A stretch of DNA of 64,000 nucleotides from Dryomyza anilis (Eukaryota > Arthropoda > Insecta > Diptera > Dryomyzidae), in assembly GCA_951804985.1 (NCBI GenBank), contig OX638133.1, forward strand, positions 68,049,867 to 68,113,866, read 5' to 3'. A model generated the notes under the pieces. The model was not told where the DNA came from, ran no database searches, and saw only the letters and a program-made list of their open reading frames with translations. Shown in pieces: positions 44,768 to 55,439 of the stretch (position 1 is the first letter of the stretch; each line of letters begins with the position of its first letter). The position numbers and the translations under genes are program-made.

Positions 44768-45256
44768 TGATTTTAATAATTTACGGATCAAATTTTCACT
44801 ATGAATACCCGGGAAATAATGAAAAAAAAAGTGGGCGGATCACGCCCATTTTTGGACCACATATTTTTAGGTGAATTATAACTATACGTTTTAAATTTTA
44901 TACCTATATCTTGAATACTTTTCGAGTTATTAGTTTCTAAAGAGTTATATAAAAGTGACTTGTATGGGAGGTGGGCGTGTCCGTTGACCGATTTGGCTCA
45001 TTTTCAAACTCAGTTCCTACTTTTGGCTAAAATATAGTAATACGAAATTTTATCGCATTCTGATCAGTATTTCTCAAGTTATTCTGTATTCGGACAGCAA
45101 GACGGACAGACAGACAGGCGGACATCGCTAATCGGACTCGGGTAGTGATGCTGATCAAGAATATATATACTTTTCCATACCGGACACGCCTCCTAAGGGG
45201 CGTTACAATATATGCACAAAGTTAATATACCCTGTACCTCATAGGTGTACGGTATA
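44768..45256 (-). mobile_element. DINE-1-like repeat, copy D, truncated
   Basis: Reverse complement of the first about 490 bp of copy C: GGGCGGATCACGCCCATTTT, CGTGTCCGTTGACCGATTTG, GATCAAGAATATATATACTT, CGCCTCCTAAGGGGCG, CCTCATAGGTGTACGGTATA. It starts four bases inside the hAT terminal repeat. Confidence 0.85.
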
Positions 45257-45279
45257 AATATATTTTTTGGCGGGACATG

Positions 45280-45580
45280 TTTTGTAGCTGAAATCTCCCT
45301 GAGTATGGATATGAAAACGGTTTTCCAATACCAATTCATTTAAAGGTTTCATTACCATTTGAAATGCTACTAAGAGATATTTTAAAAATCAACTAAAATT
45401 TATATTCATACTCAGTTATGTCTGAGCTGTGAAGTGAATCCAACATTCCAAATGCAAATAAAACCCTTTAACGAATTGATCTAGAAAAATTGGGAAACAG
45501 GTATATTTTCTTTTTTAGGCGTACTTTTAGAATATACAGGATTTTTTTTCATGTGCGCAGCCTAAAGTGGAATTTTGTCG
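45280..45580 (+). repeat. Internal duplication of the hAT element, unit 1
   Basis: GTATGGATATGAAAACGGTTT, TTCATTTAAAGGTTTCATTA, AACGAATTGATCTAGAAAAA and TTTTTTAGGCGTACTTTTAG recur in order at 47395-47720. Confidence 0.7.
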
Positions 45581-46189
45581 TACGTTTTTATAATTACAAA
45601 AATTACAATATTGAAAAAGCGAAAAAACTCATAGCGATTTTTTACTTTGCGTTTGTACAAATAGACATTCTTTGTTTAATTGCGATATAGTAAACTATTT
45701 TTATTTTCTAGTTGTTAATTTCTTGTGATAATTTATTTATATTAATGTTTTCTACCATGAGAAATTTTTATTTGTTGTATTGGGTTGAAAATGCACGAAT
45801 CATGGAAACTATTTTTTTGTAATATATGTTTTTGAACATCATTCATTGATTTAGATTTTGAGCCAAACAATTTTTTTATGTTATCCTTATCGGTTTAGAA
45901 ATTCAATTTCATATATATTAATTGATGCTTTTTGAGATTATGAAAATTTAAGTAGGGTTAAAAATATATAGAGTTTTCAAAAAAATAGAAAGATTTTAAC
46001 TTTTTGGTTTAAAAAATTGACCAAAATTACGAATATTGTCTTAATGTAATATGTACTGATAAAAGTGTCGCAATTTCAGCTTAGCAAGACTTAAGGTACA
46101 CATTTTTGAATTCGATCAATTATTTAAACCGAAATCAGTCTTCGTAACTGTTTAAATCTTTTAAAAACATTATTTTCTATAAAAAAAAA

Positions 46190-46797
46190 TTGGAAGACAG
46201 ACAATATATCAAAATTTTGCCCAATTTCAAAATGTCAACAAAATGTTTGCATTTCAATATTTTTGCAATTTTTGTTTGCAATTGAAATACAAGGCATATC
46301 ATTTTTCTAATTTACTTATTTATGAATTATATTCATGAATTATGTATAATACTAAAAAATTGCAAAGTTCAGGCATAAAAAACTGTAAATCGCTATGAAT
46401 TTATTATACATTTTTACAAAATTTTAGTATTAATCATAACAGGCCAAATTATGAATATTTCTTCATAACTTGTGTTTCATATTCATATTCATTTTCTAGA
46501 ACATATAAGTGAGTGAATAAAGCGAAAAATGTATCATTTGAAAATAAATATTAATTTATACAAACAAATATATTGAACTTATGTATTTTTCCACTGCTTT
46601 TTTAATGTTCCGTAGATTTGGCACAATGTATGAAATTTTTATCATGAATTATGAATAATAAATCATAAAATGTGTTCCGAAATCTATTCCAATTACTCAT
46701 GACTTATGAATATATTATACATAAAGCATGAGTAAACATACGCATGATTTTATACAATTAATCATAATAATTGATTTTTACTATAATCATTCTACTA
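46190..46797. repeat. AT-rich stretch with ATGAATTATG/CATAATTCAT words
   Basis: Words such as TCATGAATTATGAATAATAA and CATGACTTATGAATATATT recur on both strands between 46320 and 46770, like a subterminal array. No genes. Confidence 0.35.
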
Positions 46798-47310
46798 TAT
46801 ATTTGCGAATGTAAGTATGTATGTCTGTATGTCTGTATGTTCCGAATAGACGTCAAAACGGCTGAACCGAATTGAATCAAATTTTGACACAACATATATA
46901 TTGAGTCTGGGCAGAGTATAGGCTATATCTTGGTGAGATTGGTGGCGTGGGCGTGGCACCTCCCATATAACCCAAAAATTAAAAACACATTATGTCCGCA
47001 ATTAGCATAGCAAATTTAATGAAATTCTGGTCAGCGTTATATATAACCATTCTAAACGGTCTCGCGGAATGTGGGCGGTATTAGACCACTGGACGTGGCA
47101 CCCCCCATAGAAGGTACATTTTCCAGATGGTGTATTTCAACAGATATTATAGTGATCTTATGATATTTCACACCTGGGTATACCAACCATCCCAAATTCT
47201 TTAAACTCACCACACCGAAATTCACCAAACTAAAACTCACCAAACTATAACTCACCACTCTAAAATTCACCACACTCAAACTCACCACACTAAAACACAC
47301 CAAATATTTG
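46798..47310 (+). mobile_element. GGCACCTCCCATATAACCC repeat, copy 1
   Basis: AATAGACGTCAAAACGGCTG, GGGCGTGGCACCTCCCATAT, CCATTCTAAACGGT and TATTATAGTGATCTTATG, ending in a mini-array of about seven ACTCACCAMACTAAA units (47205-47300). Copy 2 lies inverted at 56028-56425. The minus frame 47052-47318 is the translated array. Confidence 0.75.
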
Positions 47311-47394
47311 AATACCAAATCATTATGATTACTTATTTTGGTTGGATATAATGATTAATTTTTGCCAAATTTATGCGTATAATACATGATTTTT

Positions 47395-47720
47395 GAGAAC
47401 ATTTATATCCGTATGAGACCTCTTTGAGTATGGATATGAAAACGGTTTCTCTACATAAATTCATTTAAAGGTTTTATTACTACTTGTAATGTTACGTATT
47501 TAAAATACAAATAAAAGCCTATGAAGTACATCAACTTTTTGAAATATTCGACCAAAAATGTATATAATATTAAAATATGTAATGCACTTACATTTCAAAT
47601 GGATGCAAAACCATTTAACGAATTGATTTAGAAAAACTGTGGAAACACATGCATTTATTTCTTAGCGTACTTTAAGAATATATTTTATTTGTGCATGGTG
47701 CAGCTTTGAAGTTAAATTTT
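47395..47720 (+). repeat. Internal duplication of the hAT element, unit 2
   Basis: GTATGGATATGAAAACGGTTT, TTCATTTAAAGGTTTTATTA, AACGAATTGATTTAGAAAAA and TTTCTTAGCGTACTTTAAG correspond to unit 1. Confidence 0.7.
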
Positions 47721-48404
47721 TTTTACAGTGTTATAATTAGCTAAAAAATGATAAACTAAGTTATTGATATAGTTTCAAAGAATTAAAATAAAATAAAAAT
47801 GTATGCCCATAAAGGTCCGTCAACACATGTACACAATTCCATCATCTGCTTTTTTCAGCTATTATTTTTACTTATTAAACTGATTCGAGGGGTCGATTCT
47901 GGATCTGCGTTATCGTGAAGTTAATTTTGTTTTTTGGTGAATTCATACCACATTTACGATACTCATTGAGCTGTGAAGTGATAACTACTGTCTAAAGTTT
48001 ACGAAAATGAAAACAATGCCGACAGTTATTAAAAGTTTTTCAAAAATTCATTACATAAAGTTTTCACCAAATGAACAAGTATCGCATTTCGATATCTGAG
48101 AAAAAAATTGATATGTTCAGTGAAAAGGTAAGAGATAAGTATCATTATCACGTAGATCAAGAATCAAGAATATGTGCCTACAGGAAGAATTTTAAAACTT
48201 AATTGATTCAGTTATAGATGGCTTTGGTCGTTTAAGGCAAAGGCGATATGTTTTGTTTTAACTCGCCTTTTACAAATAAATACATATTAAAATGTGTATT
48301 ATACATTTAATAAAATATTATCACTTATATATAATTTTGGATTTTAATTTTTAAAAATGTTTACCCCCCCAAGGTAAACTTGAATTTACGTCCCTGATGG
48401 CAAC

Positions 48405-48840
48405 GGACTCAAAAATAAATGCAGACTCAAGTATTACAATCAATTATTGCAAACTGACACAAACATTAAATCTGTTATGACCTTTTGTACCGAGAAGTGT
48501 CTTTGTATGCGTTTATTGTAAAAGTGAATAGAAATTTCGACATTTAAATAAAATAAATTATACAATAAATTAACATAAATACATTTTTTGTTTTAATAAA
48601 TTATTAGGAAAATGTAATTCGACTATATCGTAAAATTAATAAAACGTATCATTAAATTTGTATAGGTCTTTCTTATCATAATTAAAATATCACATTATAA
48701 AATTTATGGTACAACTACACATGGTATTAACAGTTTCAATATTACTGAACTATTGGGACGCATCCTATTGATCAATTTTAATGGTATAAATTATTGTTTT
48801 TCTATTGAAATACTATTAATTTACCATGTTTTTTTTTTGG
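48405..48840. other. AT-rich stretch, old repeat fragments
   Basis: 48405-48500 continues the older repeat interrupted by the hAT element. 48706-48846 has TTGATCAATTTTAATGG and TTTTTTTTGGGTGTA, distantly like CACCCAG MITEs. Confidence 0.35.
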
Positions 48841-48841
48841 G

Positions 48842-49080
48842 TGTAAGATGAAAATGTCCCATTAAGAACTTAATAGTACGTCCATTCATTTTATGGTTCA
48901 TGTATTAATAGTTTTTTCATATTAATTCGAAAGTTTTCTAATTCATTTTCGAGTATTCGCAAAATTCTGTACCATTAAAATAAATATTTAAATATTATTA
49001 TTTTTAATAGAATAAATAATATTGTTTTAATGGTTTCCTCCTATAATAACAAACGTGACAAAATAAACATAAACACGAAT
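48842..49080. repeat. Second copy of the AAAATGTCCCATTAAG repeat
   Basis: AAAATGTCCCATTAAGAACTT, GGTTCATGTATTAATAG and TTTCCTCCTATAATAACAAA match 42500-42735. Confidence 0.6.
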
Positions 49081-49174
49081 AAAAAGAATTTTAATAAAAT
49101 AAATTATATAGTAAAATAATTAAAATACATATTCTTTAAAAAAGAAATAACTAGGAAAATGTAATTCGACTATA

Positions 49175-49394
49175 CACCCAGAAAAAAATTCCCTCAAATC
49201 CCATTAAAATTGGTCAATAGGACAATTATTGATTTAATAGTATCCAAAAAATAAATCTTCTCATATAAACTCAATGGCAATGTCATGGTATTTTCTAGTA
49301 TTTAATGGTATTTTCCGATTAAATTAATAATTTATTCTTTAGACTATTTTTAATAGTAAAAAACTATTATTTATATAGTACTTTTTTCTGGGAG
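49175..49394 (+). mobile_element. CACCCAG-family MITE, copy f
   Basis: CACCCAGAAAAAAATTCCCT to TACTTTTTTCTGGGAG, TA on both sides. 220 bp; with copy e this gives the family's full length. Confidence 0.9.
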
Positions 49395-49988
49395 TACCAT
49401 AAAATTAATAATACTTATCATTAAATTTTGATAGGTTTTCCTTATTGTAATTAAAAGACTACATTATACAATTTGTGGTACAACATGAAGATTTTTGGCC
49501 CATTTTTCGTAACTTTGGAGCACTGTAAATTGGTCAATGCATTGAAATCGAAAAGGTAAAATATCAAAATTTACTTTTTTTGGTCGATTTGGTGTGGAAT
49601 GGCCCGCATATATCTTACACGTAATAAGTAGAATTTAAAAAGAGGAACAAAATCAAATATACCTTATCAATAAACAATTTTTATAAATATATATTATATA
49701 AAATATATGATATTTATTTAATACACGTCAAGTTAAAACATGTCAAATCGGCTCTACTGGTGCCGCTATATGTCAAATTAATTATGTTCAAAAAGATAAA
49801 GTGTTCAAAAATAGAGTTAATGTTTCTTAAATTCATCCCCCAAAAGACAAATACGAAAAGAGACAGGCGCAAGATTTGTCAGGGTTGTCACGTGTAAAAT
49901 TTTGTTTTTGTATTTTTATGTTTTGTAAGTTATGTTTAATTGTTATCATTATAAAAAAAAGTTTGTTTCAAAGATATTTATTTTCGTT
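49395..49988. other. AT-rich stretch, nothing recognised
   Basis: No coding signal or repeat border. Confidence 0.4.
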
Positions 49989-49989
49989 G

Positions 49990-50225
49990 AACGCACTCAG
50001 AAAATATTTTCATCATAATCAGGAAAGTTGGACTTGAAATAGCTTTAAGGAAAAAGTTTACTCATATAAAAAAAAAATTTCCTAACTTTATAGAACAAGT
50101 TTTCTTATAATGAGGAAATTTTCCTGTTATTAAAGAAAAAAACTCCTTTAAAATAAGTAAAATTGAAATTGACGTAAAATTGAAGAAAATTTTCTTTAAT
50201 ATACGGAAACGAGTGCATGAAAAAT
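49990..50225. mobile_element. MITE with AAGGAAA/TTTCCTTA words, copy 1
   Basis: CACTCAGAAAATATTTTCAT, then CATAATCAGGAAA, TTCCTAACTTTATAG, ATAATGAGGAAATTTTCC and AAATAAGTAAAATTGAA. The inverse plan occurs at 60416-60600, ending TTTTTTCAGAGTG. Confidence 0.6.
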
Positions 50226-50279
50226 AACTAAAAATATATTGATTTTATTATAAAAATAAAATATTAATAAATAATAATA

Positions 50280-50520
50280 AAATAATAATAAGTTGGGAAC
50301 AAAACCCTTTGGAATATCGGTTCCGATTCCGGTTCCAACAATCGAAACGGTTCCGATTTCGGTTCCAATTTGGGTTCCATGATGTACATAACAATTAAAA
50401 AAAAATAACCAATCAGATTTATCTTATGAATGAATAAAATAAAATAAATAAAATACCACATAAAAAATGTTATTATTTTATTATATATTATTGCGTAAAA
50501 ATAAAATGAAGCCAATCGAA
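50280..50520. repeat. hAT-like GGTTCCGATTCC array
   Basis: TCGGTTCCGATTCCGGTTCC, GGTTCCGATTTCGGTTCC and GGTTCCATG within 100 bp. The 83-codon minus frame here is its translation (Leu-Glu-Pro repeats). Confidence 0.6.
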
Positions 50521-51036
50521 TATTTTGTGTATCGAAAAAATGAGATGCGTTGGAACCAACATTTGATCACCGATCACATGTGCTTTTTAAATTTTTTTAT
50601 TTAAACTTGAATTAAAAACGTATCCGATTATTTGAGTTAACTCAAATATCTCATTTTAATGGTAAACGCGAAAATAATAACAGCTGGGTGTAAATTTTCA
50701 ACACGTGATGAAAAAGCAACGCCACTGTCCTGATTCTTCTGCGAAAATGTATCAAGTAGTTGTACAATTTTACCGTCGAAAGCTTTATAAGGCTATGCCG
50801 TTTTATAACAATATAACAATTCATATGATTCCTTTTATTTCAATAACAAAAAGTTTCGCGAATTCTAATGGAGTAAATTTTCCAATTATTCCTAAACAAT
50901 GTTCATATTTGAAAGATGTTTAATTGATGTTTGCTACACGTAATCATATTCTTATTCTCAAAATGAATAGTTATTTCACACTATTAGATAAATTTTTCGA
51001 AAATAAAACTTATTTTGCACTTTTATGTAGTATATA
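50521..51036. other. AT-rich stretch, nothing firm
   Basis: 50700-50930 has a 72-codon plus frame with no domain. Confidence 0.35.
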
Positions 51037-51038
51037 TA

Positions 51039-51457
51039 CACTAAGAAAACAAAGATGATTATCACGGCCCTAAATATCAAATTTATTAAGATCGTCTTTA
51101 AGACAAACATCTTTCAAACATCCGAAAAATACGATAAATATTGCTGGCAAACATCTTTCACATTTACGATTGCGTATACTAACCATCAATCAAAAATCTT
51201 ACAATCGAACAACATTTTTCTTTTTTTTATGCAAATTTTTGTGCTGCAAATATCCATGAACTGAGGAGTGTGTTGTGAGTCTAATCTAATTTTCACTATT
51301 TTCACTAGTGTTATGGTAAACATCTGTAACTATCTACATATACGTCATATTTAAAAAATACTTAGCGTTTTGCTGCAAATTTTGTTTAAACTTTGGGATG
51401 TTTGAATATTTACTACAAGGCGTAAATTTTGAACTTATACATATTGTTTTCTTAGTG
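51039..51457. mobile_element. CACTAAGAAAAC-family MITE, intact copy (419 bp)
   Basis: CACTAAGAAAACAAAGATG at 51039 and CATATTGTTTTCTTAGTG to 51457, flanked by TA (51037-51038, 51458-51459). The interior shares CAAACATC, GGGATGTTTGAATATTTAC and GGTAAACATC with the other copies. Confidence 0.88.
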
Positions 51458-51459
51458 TA

Positions 51460-51744
51460 CCTAAAATAATTATTATTATTTAAAATTAATAATAAAAAGT
51501 ATTTTATATTTTCGGACATTTGCAAATAGTTTTTAGCATTGATGGAAGAAAATTCGAAACATTTTGACAATTCGGAGTATTTCCTTCAAGTTTTGAGTAA
51601 AGTCGTTTTTTATTAATATGACCCATTATATCACGTTTATTACGGTTATATATTTTATATCAAAATTAAATTAATTTATTGCGTCACTGCTTTCTTAGTG
51701 CACAAATTTTCAAACAGTTGGAACAAACAGTTTTGAATATTTTC
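51460..51744. other. AT-rich stretch, nothing recognised
   Basis: No coding signal or repeat border. Confidence 0.35.
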
Positions 51745-51840
51745 ATAAAACCTTTTTACGGAACCTGTTTTTTATTGGTTCAGATTCCGGTTCCACACAT
51801 TTTTTAAATAACGGTTCCGATTCCGGTTCCAGAAAATCAA
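51745..51840. repeat. hAT-like GGTTCCGATTCC array
   Basis: GGTTCAGATTCCGGTTCC and CGGTTCCGATTCCGGTTCC about 200 bp upstream of the Vkor start; a TTGGCAACCCTGA motif (51975), resembling another hAT end, follows. Confidence 0.55.
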
Positions 51841-52019
51841 TAGAAATATAGATTTTAATATTAATGTTTATAATACCATCATAGTTGTGTTTACATAAAG
51901 CTCCAAACACACATGTTATGTTTTTGAAATAATGTTTGGGAGAGACCATTTTTATTGCCGCGTGTATCTTTAATTTGGCAACCCTGACATAATTCTGAAA
52001 ATAAAAATACATGCACATA

Positions 52020-52094
52020 CATACATTATCGACTGATAGTAGTCAGTCGCGATTTTTTTCTTTGCAAACAAACAGCTAGTCAGAAAAAGCAGAA
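52020..52094 (+). promoter_or_regulatory. Leader and probable promoter of Vkor
   Basis: Short non-repeat stretch between the hAT-like fragments and the Vkor ATG, with AGTCAGTCG (initiator-like TCAGT) about 50 bp upstream of the ATG. No clear TATA box. Confidence 0.35.
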
Positions 52095-52717
52095 ATGTTT
52101 AATAAACAAAACATGCAATTCAAAATTTGGTGCCTAATGGGTTTAACTCTTTCGGTGTATGCAACATATGTCGAAATAAAATCGGAACAAGACAAAAACT
52201 ATACGGCTTATTGTGATTTAAGCGAAACAATTAGTTGCACGAAGGTGTTTTCGTCGAGGTCTGCATATTTAAGGTCATCATCATCATTAGGAATTATATG
52301 TATTGTTGTATTTTTAGGTTTGGAAAAGGATTCGGCATTTCCGGCTTATTCATCGGCGACGATTCCAAATGGAATCCACCTAATGGAGTTCTGGGCATAA
52401 TATTCTATAACCTGATACTTTTTATGAGTAAATAATAATTCGTTTATTAAAACCAAATATTATATTCAAAGTTTTTACTTATTTCAGGTACAAGTAAATC
52501 GCACCTAGTGAGTTTAGTGCAATTATTGCTATGCGCAGCATCCAACATCATGTCCTTCTATTTGGCCTATCTATTGTATTTCGTACTGGAAGACCTATGT
52601 CTTGTTTGCGTTAGTATTTATTTCGTAAATATATTCTGTACTGTAGAGTGCTGGGGAAACTATAAACGTATGTGGATCGACCAAAGTCAAACGAATAATT
52701 TAAATAAAGCAGATTAA
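52095..52717 (+). CDS. Vkor: Vitamin K epoxide reductase (VKORC1 family)
   Basis: Three coding exons, 52095-52258, 52318-52427 and 52488-52717, total 504 nt, 167 residues; introns of 59 and 60 bp with GT-AG ends. The length and plan fit VKORC1: a first membrane helix (about residues 11-27), an ER-side loop with the conserved pair Cys40/Cys48 in YCDLSETISCTKVF, a conserved FGKGFG then DDSKWNPPNG loop, further hydrophobic helices, and the redox centre Cys129-Leu-Val-Cys132 in EDLCLVCVSIYF. In animals the enzyme reduces vitamin K epoxide and quinone in the ER membrane using these cysteine pairs; some relatives couple to disulfide formation. The start ATG is the first in frame and precedes the signal-anchor-like helix; an internal ATG (Met7) is a weaker alternative. 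The gene appears intact, squeezed between hAT-like repeats. Confidence 0.96.
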
Positions 52718-52947
52718 AATGTATGTTTTATATTCATTTTAAGAGAAAAAATAATAATGTGTTATTACCAAATATATAATTTAAATTCGAGACCTGAAAA
52801 TGCAGGTGCAGAGTCAAACTTGCATTCAATACTTTTTGTTTAATTTTATTAATAATAATAAGAGCTAGGTGCTACAAATTTAATATTCTGTTAAATTGTG
52901 TGAAACTTCTGTTTATTAAATTTTAAAAATAAAGTTCCGAACAAACA
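52718..52947 (+). other. Vkor 3' flank
   Basis: AT-rich; an AATAAA at about 52926-52931 (AAAAATAAAG) could serve as polyadenylation signal. Nothing else seen. Confidence 0.4.
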
Positions 52948-53160
52948 CTTTTTTTTAGGGGTTGGGAACGGAACGAACGAAAAGCAAAAGTTCCGAACTT
53001 TTGGAATCGGAACTTTTGCTCAAAAGTTCCGGCTCAAAAGTTCCGCTCGGAACTTTTGCATACAAAAAACGTTTGAATCGTTCCGACAAAGAACGTTCCG
53101 ATGAAGAACGATTGATTCGTTCCGTATAAAAGTTCCATTGTGTATGGATTCACATCTAGG

Positions 53161-53520
53161 TGTGTCGTTGGAACTTTTTTTGGGTGAATCGCTTCCTGTG
53201 GGCCTAGATACGCATCCAGGTGCGTCAGTGGAACTTTTTCGGGTGAATCGCTTCCTGTGGGCCTAGATACGGATCCTGGTGCGTCATTGGAACTTTTTTG
53301 GACGAATCGCTTCCTGTGGGCCTAGATACGCATCCAGGTGCGTCATTGGAACTTTTTCGGGTGAATCGCTTCCTGTGGGCCTAGATACGGATGCTGGTGC
53401 GTCATTGGAACTTTTTTGGGTGAATCTCTTCCTGTGGGCCTAGATACGCATCCAGGTGCGCAATTGGAACTTTTTTTTAGGTTAATCTGTTCTGTTGGGC
53501 CAGATACCTATCCTGGTGTT
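53161..53520 (+). repeat. Left tandem array of about 60-bp units
   Basis: Unit: TTGGAACTTTTTTGGGTGAA, TCGCTTCCTGTGGGCCTAGA, TACGCATCCAGGTGCGTCA. Copies alternate between CGCATCCAGGTGCG and CGGATCCTGGTGCG versions. Confidence 0.92.
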
Positions 53521-53527
53521 CAATGGT

Positions 53528-53930
53528 CAAAATTAGTTCCAATGACGCACCAGGATGCGTATCTAGCCCCACAGGAAGCGATTCACCCTAAAAAAATCCA
53601 ATGACGCACCAGGATCCGTATCTGGGCCACAGGAAGAGATTCACTCAAAAAAGTTCCAATGACGCATTTGGATTTGTATCTAAGCCCACAGGAAGCGATT
53701 CACCCTAAAAAGTTCCAATGACACACCAGGATCCGTATCTAGGCCCACAGGAAGCGATTCACCGTAAAAAGTTCCAATGACGCACCAGGATCCGTATCTA
53801 GGCCCACAGGAAGCGATTCACCCGAAAAAGTTCCAATGACGCACCAGGATGCGAATCTAGGTCCACAGGAACAGATTCACCCAAAAAAGTTCCAATGACG
53901 CACCAGTATGCGTGCATATGGCGATAGGAA
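53528..53930 (-). repeat. Right tandem array of about 60-bp units, opposite orientation
   Basis: The same unit reversed: TTCCAATGACGCACCAGGAT, CCGTATCTAGGCCCACAGGA, AGCGATTCACCC. Confidence 0.92.
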
Positions 53931-54096
53931 CGATTCAAACGTATTTTGAATGCAAAAGATCCGATCGGAACTTTTGAGCAAAAGTTCCGACTGAAACGTT
54001 TGCGCTCGGAACTTTTGCTTTTCGTTCGTTTCGGAACGGAACAATATCGGAACGATTGCCAAACGTTCTTTTCCGGTTTCTACCCCTGCTTTTTTT

Positions 54097-55200
54097 AATT
54101 GAAATTATATTGAATTGTTTGGCCGTTTGGGCTTATAAATTATAAATGGAAAAAATATAAAAAAAAATAATAACTATTTAGTAATTTAGGAGCTCTCAGA
54201 AATTGAAGTCAATAAGAATACCCCTTTTTGAGTGTTTTATGAGCCCACAGAAAATAACTTATAAAAGTATCGCATTTAAGACGGTTTTCGGTGCTCTCCA
54301 AAATAATACACCTAAAAATGTCGAATTTCAATTTTAATATTATTTTCGGAGCAATCTGAATACTAAAAAAAGAGTACTCACAAATACATTTTTTAAGTAT
54401 CCTATTAAGGAGTGCTTTAGTCTTATGTTTAAAGAAAATTGATTATTATATTCGTTTTTAATTTGAATTCAAATTAAAATTCATTGTGAGGTTCAACAAA
54501 CAACTAAAGACTAATTGCCCAATTAACGTCTTTGTGGCAACTTAAGTGGTAGCCACACAGTTGCCATTAAAGTGTTTGTTCTAAATCATGTGAAATATGC
54601 TTACTTGCCACCCCAAAAAGCACCAAAGCGAGGCTTAGTTATCACAAATTTTGATCCGTTCAAGTTTCGGTTCACCTATTTGGAACTTGAACTGTAATTT
54701 TAACGTGAACTGTAATTTATGTGTAGATTAAAAATATTAATCCTACGCAGTGCCATTAACGTGAATGTTTCTCCTGTAATAAAAAATAAAATATATGCAT
54801 GGCATAATAATAGAAGTCTTTACGAACAGAGTTTTCGGCAAACTACAACTCTAATTTAACAAACGGTTCAAGTTTTCGGGTTAAAACTTATATTCTACCC
54901 TCTATAATTTTTACGCGCACACCATAAAATGCAATTTGTGAAAATATTAAAATTGTGATTTTCTTTACTTTTTAAATTATGCTTTTGCGGATGTATATTT
55001 TTGCAACACAACTTTCCACAAACATATGTAGTGGATGTTATAAATATGTCGTGTATAATAATATACATTTATTAAATTTTAAAGTTAATTAGCTACATTA
55101 TATATATAAATGTTCCTATTAGGTTGTCATTCTATTCTTGTCATATATATGGAACATAATACATTTAATAATTTGCCACCTAATAATAACAAAGTTAACT
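54097..55200. other. AT-rich stretch, nothing recognised
   Basis: About 1.1 kb with no domain-bearing frame and no repeat border that I could match elsewhere. Confidence 0.4.
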
Positions 55201-55214
55201 CCGCCCTTTATTGT

Positions 55215-55320
55215 ATACTAGCTGGACCCGTACACGACTCGTGCACATTTTTTTTGTACCAGGGCTGTGCAACGGGGTATTTTAGTTTTTTTTTTTATTT
55301 TAAAACAATCTTATAAAGTG
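55215..55320 (+). repeat. 3' module shared with the variant SINE
   Basis: ACTAGCTGGACCCGTACACG, then GTACCAGGGCTGTGCAACGG and ATTTTAGTTTTTTTTTTTAT. The second part matches the 3' half of the SINE at 40842-41026; the first resembles GGACCCGTGCACAGC on the minus strand at about 63520-63535. Confidence 0.5.
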
Positions 55321-55439
55321 ACAATAAAAATGAAAACAATATTTTAATTTATTTGATTTTTGATTTTATTACATTTATTTGTTTTTATTAATTTATTACA
55401 TTTTCACGATAATATAAATTATCAATCCATGAAATCTCA

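Larger units (their letters stand above)
44751..48396. mobile_element. 3.65-kb hAT-type element (ends CAGGGACGTAAATT)
   Basis: The perfect 14-bp inverted ends CAGGGACGTAAATT (44751) and AATTTACGTCCCTG (to 48396) are flanked by a perfect 8-bp duplication ATGGCAAC (44743-44750, 48397-48404), diagnostic of hAT. It contains a DINE-1-like copy right behind its left end, an internal duplication (45280-45580 and 47395-47720), and a GGCACCTCCCATATAACCC repeat (46798-47310). I found no transposase motif in about 2.5 kb of remaining AT-rich interior, so it is non-autonomous or badly worn. Confidence 0.9.
52956..54088. mobile_element. hAT foldback element built from opposed about 60-bp tandem arrays
   Basis: Ends TAGGGGTTGGGAACGGAACG and (inverse) CAGGGGTAGAAACCGG are followed on both sides by AACGAACGAAAAGCAAAAG and TTCCGA/TCGGAA words. 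An 8-bp duplication CTTTTTTT (52948-52955, 54089-54096) supports hAT. Between the ends, about six direct units run one way (53161-53520) and about six run the opposite way (53528-53930). Each arm is therefore a satellite-like array and the whole 1133 bp could fold into one long hairpin. No coding sequence. Confidence 0.88.

Noticed and set aside
47052..47318. Minus frame rich in Val-Ser-Phe repeats
   Set aside because: Translation of the ACTCACCA mini-array.
53161..53930. Regular about 60-bp units suggesting a CRISPR array
   Set aside because: Units are contiguous with no variable spacers, face in opposite directions and sit inside a hAT element in a eukaryotic genome.
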